From contig CAVXHQ010000005.1 in assembly GCA_963761735.1 (NCBI GenBank), positions 372,001 to 436,000 on the forward strand: DNA of 64,000 bases, given 5' to 3'. Every line of letters starts with the position of its first letter. Positions within the stretch are counted from its first letter, which is position 1. Below are positions 15,687 through 24,477 of the stretch, one piece after another. Both the position numbers and the translations under genes were made by a program. The DNA comes from CAVXHQ01 sp963761735. GTDB taxonomy: Bacteria > Pseudomonadota > Alphaproteobacteria > Rhodobacterales > Rhodobacteraceae. The notes beneath the pieces are model-generated. The model did no database searches and was not told where the DNA came from. It worked only from the letters and a program-made list of their open reading frames with translations.

Positions 15687-17186
15687 ATGTATTCTGTGGA
15701 ACTGTATACCCGGGTGCGCAGAGCGTGCCATGTCGAGGGCATGAGTGAGCGCGAGGCGGGGCGGAAGTTCGGGATCGACCGCAAGACAGTGTCGAAGATC
15801 CTGAAGCATTCGGTTCCGCCGGGATATCGGCGCCAAGCGATGCCGCAGCGTCCCAAGCTTGATCCCTTTGTGCCGGTGATCGACCAGATCCTCGAAGAGG
15901 ATAAGAGCAAACTCAAGAAACAGCGGCACACTGCCAAGCGAATTCATGCGCGGCTGCGCGACGAGCATGGCTTTACGGGCGGGATCACCATCGTCACTGA
16001 TTATGTGCGTGAGAAGAAGCGGCGGACGCGGGAAGTGTTCGTGCCGCTGTCGCATGCGCCGGGCCATGTTCAGGTCGATTTCGGCGAAACGCTGGGCGTG
16101 ATTGCCGGTGTTGAGTGTAAGCTGCACTACTTTGCGATGGCGCTTCCGCATTCGGATGCGTTCTTCATCAAGACCTACCCCGCCGAGACGACCGAGGCGT
16201 TTTGTGATGGCCACAACGCCGCTTTTGCATTCTTCGGCGGCGTGCCCTTGTCGATCCTCTACGACAATACAACGATCGCAGTGGCGAAAATCCTGGGCGA
16301 TGGCCTCCGGTTGCGCACCCGCGTCTTTTCGGAATTGCAGTCGCATTACCTGTTCGACGACAAGTTCGGCCGACCGGGCAAAGGCAATGACAAAGGCAAC
16401 GTCGAGGGGGTGATCGGATATGGGCGGCGCAACTTCCTCGTTCCCGCGCCGCGGTCCGACAGCTTCGATGCGTTGAACACCTGGCTGGAAGATCAGTGCC
16501 TGACGCGACAGGGCGACATTGTGCGTGGTCATACCGAGACTGTCGGTGAACGTCTGATGCGGGATCTCAATGCGCTGATGGCGCTGCCGACCACCCCTTA
16601 CGATGCTTGCGACAGGGTCAGCACCCGGGCGACATCGATCTCCATGGTCCGTTATCGCAACAATGACTACTCGGTGCCTGTCGCTCATGCCCATCACGAG
16701 GTTCAGGTTCGTGGGTATGTCCATGAGGTTGTGATCGGCTGCGGGGCCGAGGTGATTGCCCACCACCGCCGGTCCTACGACAAGGCGGACATGGTATTTG
16801 ATCCGATGCATTACCTGCCGCTGTTGGAGCAAAAGGTTGGGGCGCTGGATCAAGCCGCACCGCTGCAAGGCTGGGATCTGCCGGATGAGTTCGCCACCCT
16901 GCGCCGACTGTTGGAGGCGCGGATGGGGAAGAAGGGCAAGCGCGAATATGTTCAGGTTTTACGTCTGCTGGAAACGTTCGAACTGACCCATCTGCATGGT
17001 GCGATCCGGCAGGCGCTCGATCTCGGGGCCATCGGCTATGATGCTGTGAAGCATCTTGTCCTGTGCCGGATCGAGAGGCGTCCGCCACGGCTGGATCTCG
17101 ATATTTATCCCTATCTGCCCAGAGCACAGGTCGGGACGACAGACCCGGCCAGCTACATGAGCCTGATGTCGGGGGTGCCGACATGA
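15687..17186 (+). CDS. istA: IS21-family transposase IstA
   Basis: A full-length 499-residue DDE transposase of IS21. It has an N-terminal helix-turn-helix (SEREAGRKFGIDRKTVSKIL) and catalytic residues around VQVDFGE (first D), SILYDNTTIAV (second D) and the NDKGNVEGVIGY helix (E). A C-terminal IstA domain follows, with SISMVRYRNNDYSVP and YDKADMVFDPMHYLPLL. No frameshift is seen. It cuts and joins the element ends and needs IstB, whose ATG overlaps the istA stop, as an ATP-dependent target-selection partner. Confidence 0.93.
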   Translation: MYSVELYTRVRRACHVEGMSEREAGRKFGIDRKTVSKILKHSVPPGYRRQAMPQRPKLDPFVPVIDQILEEDKSKLKKQRHTAKRIHARLRDEHGFTGGITIVTDYVREKKRRTREVFVPLSHAPGHVQVDFGETLGVIAGVECKLHYFAMALPHSDAFFIKTYPAETTEAFCDGHNAAFAFFGGVPLSILYDNTTIAVAKILGDGLRLRTRVFSELQSHYLFDDKFGRPGKGNDKGNVEGVIGYGRRNFLVPAPRSDSFDALNTWLEDQCLTRQGDIVRGHTETVGERLMRDLNALMALPTTPYDACDRVSTRATSISMVRYRNNDYSVPVAHAHHEVQVRGYVHEVVIGCGAEVIAHHRRSYDKADMVFDPMHYLPLLEQKVGALDQAAPLQGWDLPDEFATLRRLLEARMGKKGKREYVQVLRLLETFELTHLHGAIRQALDLGAIGYDAVKHLVLCRIERRPPRLDLDIYPYLPRAQVGTTDPASYMSLMSGVPT

Positions 17187-17935
17187 GCGACACTCCGCAG
17201 GTCTTATTGCAGCATCACCTCAAGGCGCTCCGACTGCCGACCTTCAAGAGCGAATATGGCAAGCTGGCCCGTCAGTGTGCGGCAGAGGGCAAGGATCATG
17301 TTCAATATCTGCTGCGGCTTTGCGAACTGGAGCTGATCGAACGCGAACGCCGGATGGTTGAGCGGCGGATCAAAGCCGCGAAGTTCCCGGCCACCAAGAG
17401 CCTCGACAGTTTCGACTTCAAGGCGATCCCGTCGCTCAACAAGGTCTTGACCATGGAGCTGGCACGTTGCGAATACGCTGATCGCCGCGAGAACATTATT
17501 GCTCTGGGTCCATCGGGAACCGGCAAGACCCACATTGCCTTGGGGCTTGGTCTCGCCGCTTGCCAGAAGGGCCTGAAGGTCCGCTTCACGACGGCCGCCG
17601 CGCTGGTGCATGAGTTGATCGAGGCAGCCGATGATCGGCGTCTGCAGCGCCTGCAAAAGCTGATTGTCAGTCAGGATCTGTTGATCATTGACGAACTTGG
17701 CTTCGTTCCCCTGAGCAAATCCGGCGCGGAGTTGCTGTTCGAAGTCATCTCGCAGCGCTATGAGCGAGGATCAATCGTCATCACGTCCAATCTGCCGTTT
17801 GATGAATGGACCGAAGTCTTCGGATCCGAGCGCCTTACCGGCGCCATCCTCGACCGCCTGACCCACCATGTTCACATCCTGGAAATGAACGGCGACAGCT
17901 ACCGGCTGCGACAGAGCCGCAAACTCCAAGACTGA
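17183..17935 (+). CDS. istB: IS21-family helper ATPase IstB
   Basis: A 250-residue AAA+ ATPase. The start at 17183 overlaps the istA stop (ATGA). An N-terminal helical domain (LLQHHLKALRLPTFKSEY) is followed by Walker A (GPSGTGKTH), Walker B (LLIIDELGFVPL), a sensor-1 strand (SIVITSNLPFDEW) and an arginine-finger region (ILDRLTHHVHILEM). It is complete, unlike the istB at 11874-12671, and about 35-40% similar to it by eye, so the two IS21 elements belong to different subgroups. Confidence 0.93.
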   Translation: MSDTPQVLLQHHLKALRLPTFKSEYGKLARQCAAEGKDHVQYLLRLCELELIERERRMVERRIKAAKFPATKSLDSFDFKAIPSLNKVLTMELARCEYADRRENIIALGPSGTGKTHIALGLGLAACQKGLKVRFTTAAALVHELIEAADDRRLQRLQKLIVSQDLLIIDELGFVPLSKSGAELLFEVISQRYERGSIVITSNLPFDEWTEVFGSERLTGAILDRLTHHVHILEMNGDSYRLRQSRKLQD

Positions 17936-18088
17936 AACCGCAAAAACAGCAGCAATGCTGGCCTGCGGCCAGCGCACTCTGGCGCGCGTCAGCTACTTGG
18001 CGAGCACACGCGCCAGAGCGCCGCGAACATCCAGGCCGTGGCCCCATTTTGCGCCGGTAAATGGTCCCTTTTGTCGCCGAGATTGACA

Positions 18089-18094
18089 CCCGCC
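18089..18094. repeat. Target site duplication CCCGCC, right
   Basis: Second copy of the 6-bp target duplication of the IS21 element. It lies immediately after the ...TTGACA right tip. Confidence 0.8.
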
Positions 18095-18740
18095 CTTTCG
18101 CGGCCTTCAGCCCGGTTTGCGCATCCGAAATGACCAGCTTGAGACCATCGAGCCCACGGCCCTTCAGACGGCGCAGGAGCCCGGTCCGGAAGGTCTCGGC
18201 TAGGGCCCCACGGTGGTGCCGATGATCTCACGGCGGCCGTCCGTATTCACGGCCACGACGATTATGGTAGCCCCGAGATGATCCGCCCACCCTCGCGCAC
18301 CTTCAGGCAGGTGGCGTCCGGCCACGGACACGGCCATTCACCATGAGGGGCCGGCTCAGGAACTCGCCGACGCGTTCGTCGATGTCCGTGCACAGCCTGA
18401 ACACCGTGCCCTTTGAAATGCCGCTCAGCCCAAAAGCCTGGACAAGGCCGTCCACCCTGCGTGTCGAGACGCCGCCGATCCAGGCCTCCTGGATCACAAC
18501 GACCGGCGCCTTCTCCGAGGGGCGGCGCGGCTCGAGGACGCGGGGAAAATAGCTGCCTTGCCGCAGCTTCGGCACCTTCAGGTTCAATGTGCCGAGGCGG
18601 GTGTCGACGCAACGGTCGCGGTGCCTATGGCGCCCGGTCGTGCGACCGTCAGCCCGTTCGTGCCGCCCGGTATCGGCCCGGCCGTCGACATCCGCCTCCA
18701 TCGTCAGCTGAAGGACAACCTGGGCGACGCTGCGAGATAA
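18089..18740 (-). pseudogene. IS256-family transposase, N-terminal fragment
   Basis: The minus strand gives SVAQVVLQLTMEADVDGR, TLNLKVPKLRQGSYFP, AWIGGVSTRRVDGLVQAFGL and DIDERVGEFLSRPL, typical for the front half of IS256 transposases. After a frameshift near 18340 it goes on as DATCLKVREGGRI and later LDGLKLVISDAQTGLKAA, where the IS21 element interrupts. The extreme N-terminus is missing beyond about 18740. Internal stops and shifts show the gene was already dead or has decayed since. Confidence 0.8.
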
Positions 18741-18929
18741 CCCCCCCCGACCGTGCTTTGCCGGGGGGCTCGGACAGGTCCCTGCCGGTCCCGGTCATCC
18801 ACTGCCGGGCGGGGCATTGCAAAGCAATGTCCCGAGAGCGGGGGCGCCATGCGATGCGTGGTCGAAACGTCGAAACGCCACCTCGATCATACGCCTCCTC
18901 TCTTGTCTTATGAATGAGGTGGCTTCTGT

Positions 18930-19108
18930 GTGATTGTGGAGCCACTTCCGTGCACGTCATTTATGACGGGCAGTGGCGGGGGTCGGACCGTTCCCCTCTT
19001 GGTCTTTGAGGACCGTTGCCGAGTATGGTCGCCCCCGTCTTTTCTGATGACCTGAACGGATACCTGGGCTTCGGGCCCGCATGACAAGACAAGGTAGGGA
19101 AAAGACAC
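18930..19108 (+). ncRNA. Candidate bridge-RNA region of an IS110-family element
   Basis: About 180 non-coding bases directly before an IS110 transposase start. IS110 elements are known to transcribe a structured bridge RNA, with a target-binding and a donor-binding loop, from the non-coding end next to the transposase. The segment has several short complementary words (for example GGACCGTTCCCC.../...GAGGACCGTTGCC, and CTGGGCTTCGGGCCCGC, a GGGC/GCCC-type hairpin near 19065-19080) that could fold. The fold was not computed, and the element's left boundary is not certain. Confidence 0.3.
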
Positions 19109-20045
19109 GTGGACAATACCATTGGCATCGACATTTCCAAAGACACACTTGATGTTCACTGCCTGAGCGACGGCGAACACACGCAGTTTCTCAATAGCAG
19201 AACTGGGCATGTGCAACTGACAAAATGGATTGGATTGCAGCCGGCGTCGGTGATCATTTTCGAGGCTACCGGTGCGTATCATCGGCAGCTGGAGCAAGCG
19301 CTTGGTTCAACTGCCATACCGTTTGTCAAAGTGAACCCAAAACAGGCGCGCCGGTTTGCGCAAGCCAGTGGCAAGCTGGCGAAGACAGATCGTGTGGATT
19401 GCGAGATGCTGGCGAAGATGGGTGCGGCCTTGCAGCTGGTCCCAAAGCCCATCTGCGCAGCAAATCTGTATGATCTGAGAGAGTTATTATCTGCACGGCG
19501 GGCACTCATTAAAGATCGTATAGCCGCCAAAGCACGTAGGGGTACGGCTTCTAACGCTCTCATAAAGCAGCAATTGGAAAGGCGTCTACGCCAGATCGAA
19601 AGCGATACTGCAAAAATTGATGCGTCGATGCTGAACCTGGCAAGTCAGGATCAGCACATGAGCGAACGGCTGGAAATTCTGTCCAGCATCCCCGGAATTG
19701 GGAAGACAACAGCGCTCCTCATTCTCGTGGATATGCCGGAGATCGGTGCCTTGGACAGCAAACAAGTTGCCAGCCTTGCCGGGCTCGCGCCCATGTCACA
19801 GAAGCTCTGGGAAATGGCAGGGAAAGGCGCGGATACAAGGTGGCCGCCCAAGTCTGCGACACGCTATCTTCATGCCTGCTCTGGTCGCGATCCGGTTTAA
19901 TCCGGATCTGAAAGCCAAATATGATCAACTCATCGCCACAGGGAAAGAGAAAAAAGTTGCGATCACAGCGGTCATGCGGAAGCTGCTGGTCCTTGCAAAC
20001 GCTCTGCTGCGCGATCATCGGAAATGGGCAGAAAAGGCGACTTGA
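19109..20045 (+). pseudogene. IS110-family transposase with one frameshift
   Basis: A DEDD-type transposase that acts with a bridge RNA. It has the first Asp in IGIDISKDTLDVH, Glu in VIIFEATGAYH, KTDRVDCEMLAKM with further acidic residues, and the serine-recombinase-like C-terminal domain starting at LSSIPGIGKTTALLIL. The frame breaks near 19805. One extra base after CAGAAG puts the expected SGKWQGKARIQGGR, FMPALVAIRFNPDLKAKY and RKLLVLANALLRDHRKW in another frame, ending at 20045. Without that base it would be full length. The catalytic serine region lies after the shift, so the gene is inactive as written. Confidence 0.85.
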
Positions 20046-20649
20046 CCAAGACGGATACTCGGCAGATCTGGTCTTGCCAAATCGCCTGCCGGGCAACGCA
20101 TGGCCACCTCGCCCGACACCGGCAGCGCCGATGAAACTGCAACACGCCCTCGGACGCTACTGTCGGTTGGCGGTACCGGGGGCCTCGACCGCTGGGTTTG
20201 GAACGATCCTCACGCAGGACGCGTGGCTGAGCGTGCTGCGGACGCCGGGCACGCGGCCGTGCTGCGAGGGGCGTCTGACCGTGGCGCGGGCGGGCGGTGT
20301 TTTCGATGACGCGGCGTGGATTGCGGATGAGAAAATACGCGCGCGGCTGAAAATTCTCCTGGCCGGCTTCTCGGCGTTTGCGGGCCAAAAGCCGACTGAT
20401 CGTCCCGCGCGTCGATGTGCCGTACCTGCGGCAAGCACGGACCAGAACAGAAGGTACCTGGCGCAGGGGAACGCGGCACGGTTCCAAGCGACCTTGGGTG
20501 GTGGAGAGCCGCTGGATCATCGCAGGCATGCCTCGAAACGATGCGGTTTTGCGAAGGGCGGGGCTTGTCGGCAGCCAAGGTCCGGCGACTCATGGAATGT
20601 CCGGTGATCCGACCTGGAAGGATGCGATGGCTAACCCCAAGTCAGGCAC
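20046..20649. other. Stretch without a recognised gene (IS border region)
   Basis: About 600 GC-rich bases between the IS110 remnant and the LysR gene. Frames on both strands are open by base composition, but none shows a conserved motif, a credible start or a family pattern that I recognise. It probably holds further decayed mobile DNA and the downstream region of the LysR gene. Confidence 0.5.
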
Positions 20650-21549
20650 TCACAGCGCGCATGTTTCCGTCACGTGGGATTCGAAGAAATCCGAAAACGT
20701 CGCCACCCGCAGCGGAAGCCGGTCATAGGGGGGATAATAGAGCGTCAGCCAGATCTCCGGGGCGGACCAGTCTGGCAGGACCTCGACCAGCCTGCCCGCG
20801 ACGAGATCGTCGGCAACGATAAAGCGCGGCAGCAGGGCGATGCCCTCGCCCGCCAGGACCAGTTGCGCGAGGATGTCGCCATTGTTGGCACTGAGGTTGC
20901 CATTCGCCTTGTGGCTGCGGCGGCTGGCCCCCCTTGAGAGTTCCCAGACTTCCTGATGCGCGTCTGCCTGATAACTGAGACAGGCAAAACCCGCGAGCCC
21001 GTCCGGTGTCTTCAGCGCACCCTTTGCCGCGATGAAATGAGAGGCCGCGACCAGAACGCGTGGGACCGGGCAGATCTTGCGCCAGATCGTGGACTTGTCG
21101 GTGGGTGGCCCGGAAATTCGGATGGCGAGGTCGTAGTCGTCCTCGACGATATCGACGAAGCTGTCGGACAGGGTGACGGCGACATGAACCTGAGGGTGCA
21201 GCCGCGCGAATTGTGACAACACGGCGGGAAGCACCTTCAGGCCCAGCGACAGGGGCGCGCTGATGCGGATCCGCCCGGCGGTCAGGCCTTGCGCCTCGCG
21301 CGTTTCCTCGCCTGCCTGCGCAAGGCCCCGGGCCAGCGGTGCGACACGTGCCGCGTATACCGCGCCCGCCGAGGTCAGCGAGACCTGCCGTGTGGTCCGC
21401 ACCAGTAGCTGCACCCCGAGAGCCTTCTCGAGCGCCGCGATGGATCGCGTGACCGAAGCCGCGGTCAGCCCAAGCTGCCGGGCCGCGCCGGAGAAGCTTT
21501 CCTGCTCCGCGACAGCGAGAAAAACGCGAATGGATTCCAGCTCTCCCAT
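20650..21549 (-). CDS. LysR-family transcriptional regulator of the adjacent quinone operon
   Basis: A 299-residue LTTR. The N-terminal winged helix (LESIRVFLAVAEQESFSGAARQLGLTAASVTRSIAALEKALGVQLL, residues 3-48) is followed by a periplasmic-binding-like effector domain. By length and motifs it is close to the AaeR/YhjC group. It is divergent from the wrbA-like gene, with a perfect TTGCGC-N3-GCGCAA palindrome in the shared upstream region, so it probably controls that operon and itself. Quinones or aromatic compounds are plausible inducers from context only. The gene ends about 600 bases from the IS110 remnant and looks intact. Confidence 0.88.
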   Translation of the reverse strand: MGELESIRVFLAVAEQESFSGAARQLGLTAASVTRSIAALEKALGVQLLVRTTRQVSLTSAGAVYAARVAPLARGLAQAGEETREAQGLTAGRIRISAPLSLGLKVLPAVLSQFARLHPQVHVAVTLSDSFVDIVEDDYDLAIRISGPPTDKSTIWRKICPVPRVLVAASHFIAAKGALKTPDGLAGFACLSYQADAHQEVWELSRGASRRSHKANGNLSANNGDILAQLVLAGEGIALLPRFIVADDLVAGRLVEVLPDWSAPEIWLTLYYPPYDRLPLRVATFSDFFESHVTETCAL

Positions 21550-21559
21550 CCTGCGATTA

Positions 21560-21574
21560 TTGCGCGAAGCGCAA
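21560..21574. promoter_or_regulatory. LysR-type operator (palindrome)
   Basis: TTGCGCGAAGCGCAA is a perfect 6+3+6 inverted repeat lying 11 bases upstream of the LysR start codon and about 180 bases upstream of the wrbA-like gene. It matches the T-N11-A pattern of LTTR boxes. Its closeness to the regulator's own start suggests autorepression. It could also be the recognition half of a bipartite site for the divergent promoter. Confidence 0.65.
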
Positions 21575-21753
21575 CAATAAATGCAAGACTATAAGTATTC
21601 CACAAAGGGCCGGTGAGTCCTATCTTCACCGTCAAGCAGGCTTAGTCGGGAAGCAGACCACGGCAATTCAGCCTTGGATAAACCGCATGTACCCCGTCGC
21701 GCCGGCCCCAAACCGTCACCAACCTGGGTCGATCCAACCGACAGGAGACAGAA

Positions 21754-22344
21754 ATGACCGTCAAACTCGCCATTATCTATTATTCCAGCTACGGCACCAA
21801 TCACCAGATGGCCACCATCGCGGCCGAGGCGGCAAAGGCCGCAGGGGCCGAAGTGCGGCTGCTCAAGGCCCCCGAAACCGCGCCAGATGCCGTCGTCGCC
21901 GGTGTCGACGCATGGAAGGCCCATCTCGAGGCGACCGCCGACATTCCCGAGGCGACGGCCGACGACATGGAATGGGCGAATGCCTATCTCCTCTCCTCGG
22001 GCACCCGGTTCGGCGTGATGGCCAGCCAGATGCGCGCCTTCATCGATACGCTCGGCGGTGTCTGGGGCAAGGGCGGGCTGGCGAACAAGCCGGTCTCGGC
22101 GATGACATCGGCCCAGAACACCCACGGCGGGCAGGAATCGACGCTGCTGTCGCTGTATACCTCCGTCATGCACTGGGGCGGGTTCGTCGTGGCGCCGGGC
22201 TATACCGACGAGGTCATATTCAAGACCGGCGGCAATCCCTACGGCTACAGCCACACGCAGGGCGACGATTTTACCGACGAGGTGAAATCCGCGATCGGCC
22301 ACCAGGCACGCCGTCTCGTCGAGGTTGCGGCAAAGCTGAGCTGA
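21754..22344 (+). CDS. wrbA: WrbA-like NAD(P)H:quinone oxidoreductase
   Basis: A 196-residue flavodoxin-like protein. The FMN phosphate loop is at the N-terminus (YYSSYGTNHQMA), followed by a mid-protein SSGTRFGVMASQMRAFIDTLGG segment. The isoalloxazine-side motifs are SAQNTHGGQESTL and GGNPYGYSHTQG, as in WrbA. It would reduce quinones by two electrons to hydroquinones, avoiding semiquinone radicals. It is the first gene of a plus-strand set with pirin, a ring-cleaving dioxygenase and an esterase. A GACAGGAGACAG Shine-Dalgarno sequence precedes the ATG. Confidence 0.9.
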   Translation: MTVKLAIIYYSSYGTNHQMATIAAEAAKAAGAEVRLLKAPETAPDAVVAGVDAWKAHLEATADIPEATADDMEWANAYLLSSGTRFGVMASQMRAFIDTLGGVWGKGGLANKPVSAMTSAQNTHGGQESTLLSLYTSVMHWGGFVVAPGYTDEVIFKTGGNPYGYSHTQGDDFTDEVKSAIGHQARRLVEVAAKLS

Positions 22345-22524
22345 CCCGGCATCGCGCCGCTCTGTCGCCGCCGGTTCGCGTCCAACGGAGCGGTCGCAAC
22401 GGGCAAGGCAAACACCGCGCTTCGGCATTTGCGGTCGCGCGGACCACCCCTTCGCCCGGATCATCCGATGCGTCGGGGGCGCCGATCCCCCGGGCACACT
22501 ACGAAATCAAGAAGGATCCGGACC

Positions 22525-23487
22525 ATGAGCTATTCCCCTTGCCCCGACCCCAGGCTGGGTGACGCAGACGGCGCGCGCGCCATCGAAACCCTGATCGTGC
22601 CGCGTGCCGTCGATCTGGGCGAGATGACGGTGCGGCGCGCCCTGCCGTCGACCAAGCGCCAGATGGTCGGGCCGTTCATCTTCTTCGACCAGATGGGCCC
22701 GGCGGAGTTCCTGACCGATCAGGGCATCGACGTGCGCCCGCATCCGCATATCAACCTCGCCACCCTGACCTATCTGTTCGAGGGCGAGATCCTGCACCGC
22801 GATTCTCTCGGGACCGAACTCGCGATCCGTCCCGGCGCCGTGAACTGGATGAAGGCGGGCAAGGGCATCGTCCACTCCGAGCGTACGTCGGCGGAGCGCA
22901 GACAGAACGGCCAGCGGCTGTTCGGATTGCAAACGTGGATGGCGCTGCCCGAAGCCGATGAGGAATCCGCGCCCGAGTTCATCCATCATGGCAAGGACGA
23001 CCTGCCGATGGTCGACGCAGACGGCATCAAGGCGCGCCTCATCGCAGGCGCGGCATTCGGCAAGAAATCCGCCCTCAGGACCAACTCCGAAACGCTCTAC
23101 GGCGATATCGAGTTGCAGGCCGGGCGCAGCATGCCGATCGACGCCACCTATGAGGAACGCGCGCTCTACACGATTTCCGGCGAGATCGAGATTGCGGGCG
23201 ACAGGTTCGACAAGGGGGAGCTTCTGATCCTGCGCCCGGGTGACGCGATCACCGTCAGGGCCAACGCGACGGCCCGCTTCATGCTGTTCGGCGGCGCGCC
23301 GATGGAGGGGCCGCGCTATATCTGGTGGAACTTCGTCTCCTCGCGCCCCGAACGGATCGAGGCCGCGAAAGAGGAATGGGCGCGCGGCCGGTTCGACACC
23401 GTGCCGGGCGACGAGGAAGACTTCATCCCGCTGCCCGAGGACGCCGGCAAGCCTCGCCGTGCTGTCGGCGGCGTCGCCTATACCTGA
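22525..23487 (+). CDS. Pirin-family protein (bicupin)
   Basis: A 320-residue two-cupin protein. The N-terminal cupin holds the metal ligands HPHINLATLTYLFEGE and the later GIVHSER. A typical pirin C-terminal domain follows, with LFGGAPMEGPRYIWWNFVSSRPERI. Some bacterial pirins have quercetinase-like dioxygenase activity, and others act as redox sensors. The start at 22525 follows a GAAGGATCCGG ribosome site; an upstream in-frame extension is unlikely. A 180-base gap after wrbA has no gene. Context suggests a role in handling quinones or flavonoid-like aromatics. Confidence 0.88.
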   Translation: MSYSPCPDPRLGDADGARAIETLIVPRAVDLGEMTVRRALPSTKRQMVGPFIFFDQMGPAEFLTDQGIDVRPHPHINLATLTYLFEGEILHRDSLGTELAIRPGAVNWMKAGKGIVHSERTSAERRQNGQRLFGLQTWMALPEADEESAPEFIHHGKDDLPMVDADGIKARLIAGAAFGKKSALRTNSETLYGDIELQAGRSMPIDATYEERALYTISGEIEIAGDRFDKGELLILRPGDAITVRANATARFMLFGGAPMEGPRYIWWNFVSSRPERIEAAKEEWARGRFDTVPGDEEDFIPLPEDAGKPRRAVGGVAYT

Positions 23488-23520
23488 ACCGACGAACACC
23501 CTTATGGAAAGGACGCTGTC

Positions 23521-24477
23521 ATGACACAGGCGATCCCCGGCCTTCACCACGTCACCGCAATCTCCGGCCCGCCGCAGGGCAACGTCGATTTCTACGTCGG
23601 CACCCTGTTGCAGCGGCTGGTCAAAAAAACCGTCAACTTCGACGATCCCGGCACCTATCACCTTTATTACGGCAACGAGGCGGCCGAGCCCGGCAGCATC
23701 CTGACGTTCTTTCCCTTCGTCGATGCCGGTCCCGGTCGTACGGGGCCCGGCATGGCCAGTGCTGTTGCCTACGCCGTGCCGAAGGGTGGTCTGACTGCCT
23801 GGATGCTGGCGCTGGCCGGGGCCGCCGTCGATTTCGACGGCCCAACCGAGCGGTTCGGCGAGCAGATGATCGCGCTGAGCGATCCCGACGGATTGCGGAT
23901 CGAGCTGATCGAGACGGACCGTGGCACGGCGGATCTCGCGGTCGCGGACGATGCACCCGTCGACGCCGGGTTCCATTCCGTCACCCTGTGGCTGAAAAAC
24001 CCGGACCGCACCGCCCGGCTGCTGACCGACGTGTTCGGGTACGACAGCGCGGGCGAGGCGTCGGCTGGCGGTGAGACCCGCTACCGCTTTCTGGCCGACG
24101 GTCAGGGACGCGGGTCGGCGATCGACCTGATTGCCTCGGACGCGCCCTCCATCGGGCGGCAGGGCGCGGGATCGATTCACCACGTCGCCTTCCGTGCAGA
24201 GACCGACGATGTGCAGATGGGCTGGCAGGAAACGCTGAAAGGCAAAGGCTTCGACGTGACGCCGCAGATCGACCGGCAGTATTTCAACGCGATCTATTTC
24301 CGCGAGCCCGGCGGTGTGCTGTTCGAGATCGCGACCGACCCGCCCGGCTTTGCCACGGACGAGCCGATGGAGACGCTGGGGCAGGAGCTGAAACTGCCCG
24401 CGCAGCACGCGCCGCTGCGGGACCGGATCGAACGCATCCTGCCGCCGATCACCGTGCCGTCGCGAGCCGCACGATGA
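23521..24477 (+). CDS. Ring-cleaving dioxygenase (vicinal-oxygen-chelate family, MhqO-like)
   Basis: A 318-residue protein made of two glyoxalase-fold halves. Likely metal ligands are the His of GLHHVTAI near the N-terminus, the His of SIHHVAFRAE in the second half and the Glu of VLFEIATDPPGF. This layout is that of the Bacillus MhqO/MhqE hydroquinone-specific dioxygenases. It would open the hydroquinone ring made by the WrbA-like enzyme. Its stop overlaps the start of the esterase gene (ATGA), so the two are co-translated. Confidence 0.88.
   Translation: MTQAIPGLHHVTAISGPPQGNVDFYVGTLLQRLVKKTVNFDDPGTYHLYYGNEAAEPGSILTFFPFVDAGPGRTGPGMASAVAYAVPKGGLTAWMLALAGAAVDFDGPTERFGEQMIALSDPDGLRIELIETDRGTADLAVADDAPVDAGFHSVTLWLKNPDRTARLLTDVFGYDSAGEASAGGETRYRFLADGQGRGSAIDLIASDAPSIGRQGAGSIHHVAFRAETDDVQMGWQETLKGKGFDVTPQIDRQYFNAIYFREPGGVLFEIATDPPGFATDEPMETLGQELKLPAQHAPLRDRIERILPPITVPSRAAR

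Larger units (their letters stand above)
15579..18088. mobile_element. IS21-family insertion sequence, apparently intact (2510 bp)
   Basis: The left end starts TGTAAATCCCGGAGGCAAA. The right end, read on the other strand, starts TGTCAATCTCGGCGACAAA. These are clear terminal inverted repeats with the TGT tip typical of IS21. The element holds full-length istA and istB in the usual coupled order. It is bounded by CCCGCC on both sides and sits inside an IS256-family transposase gene on the opposite strand. It looks like the most recent and best preserved insertion of this cluster. Confidence 0.9.

Noticed and set aside
20046..20649. A further transposase remnant before the LysR gene
   Set aside because: Several frames were read but no segment matched a transposase pattern convincingly, so I left it unassigned.
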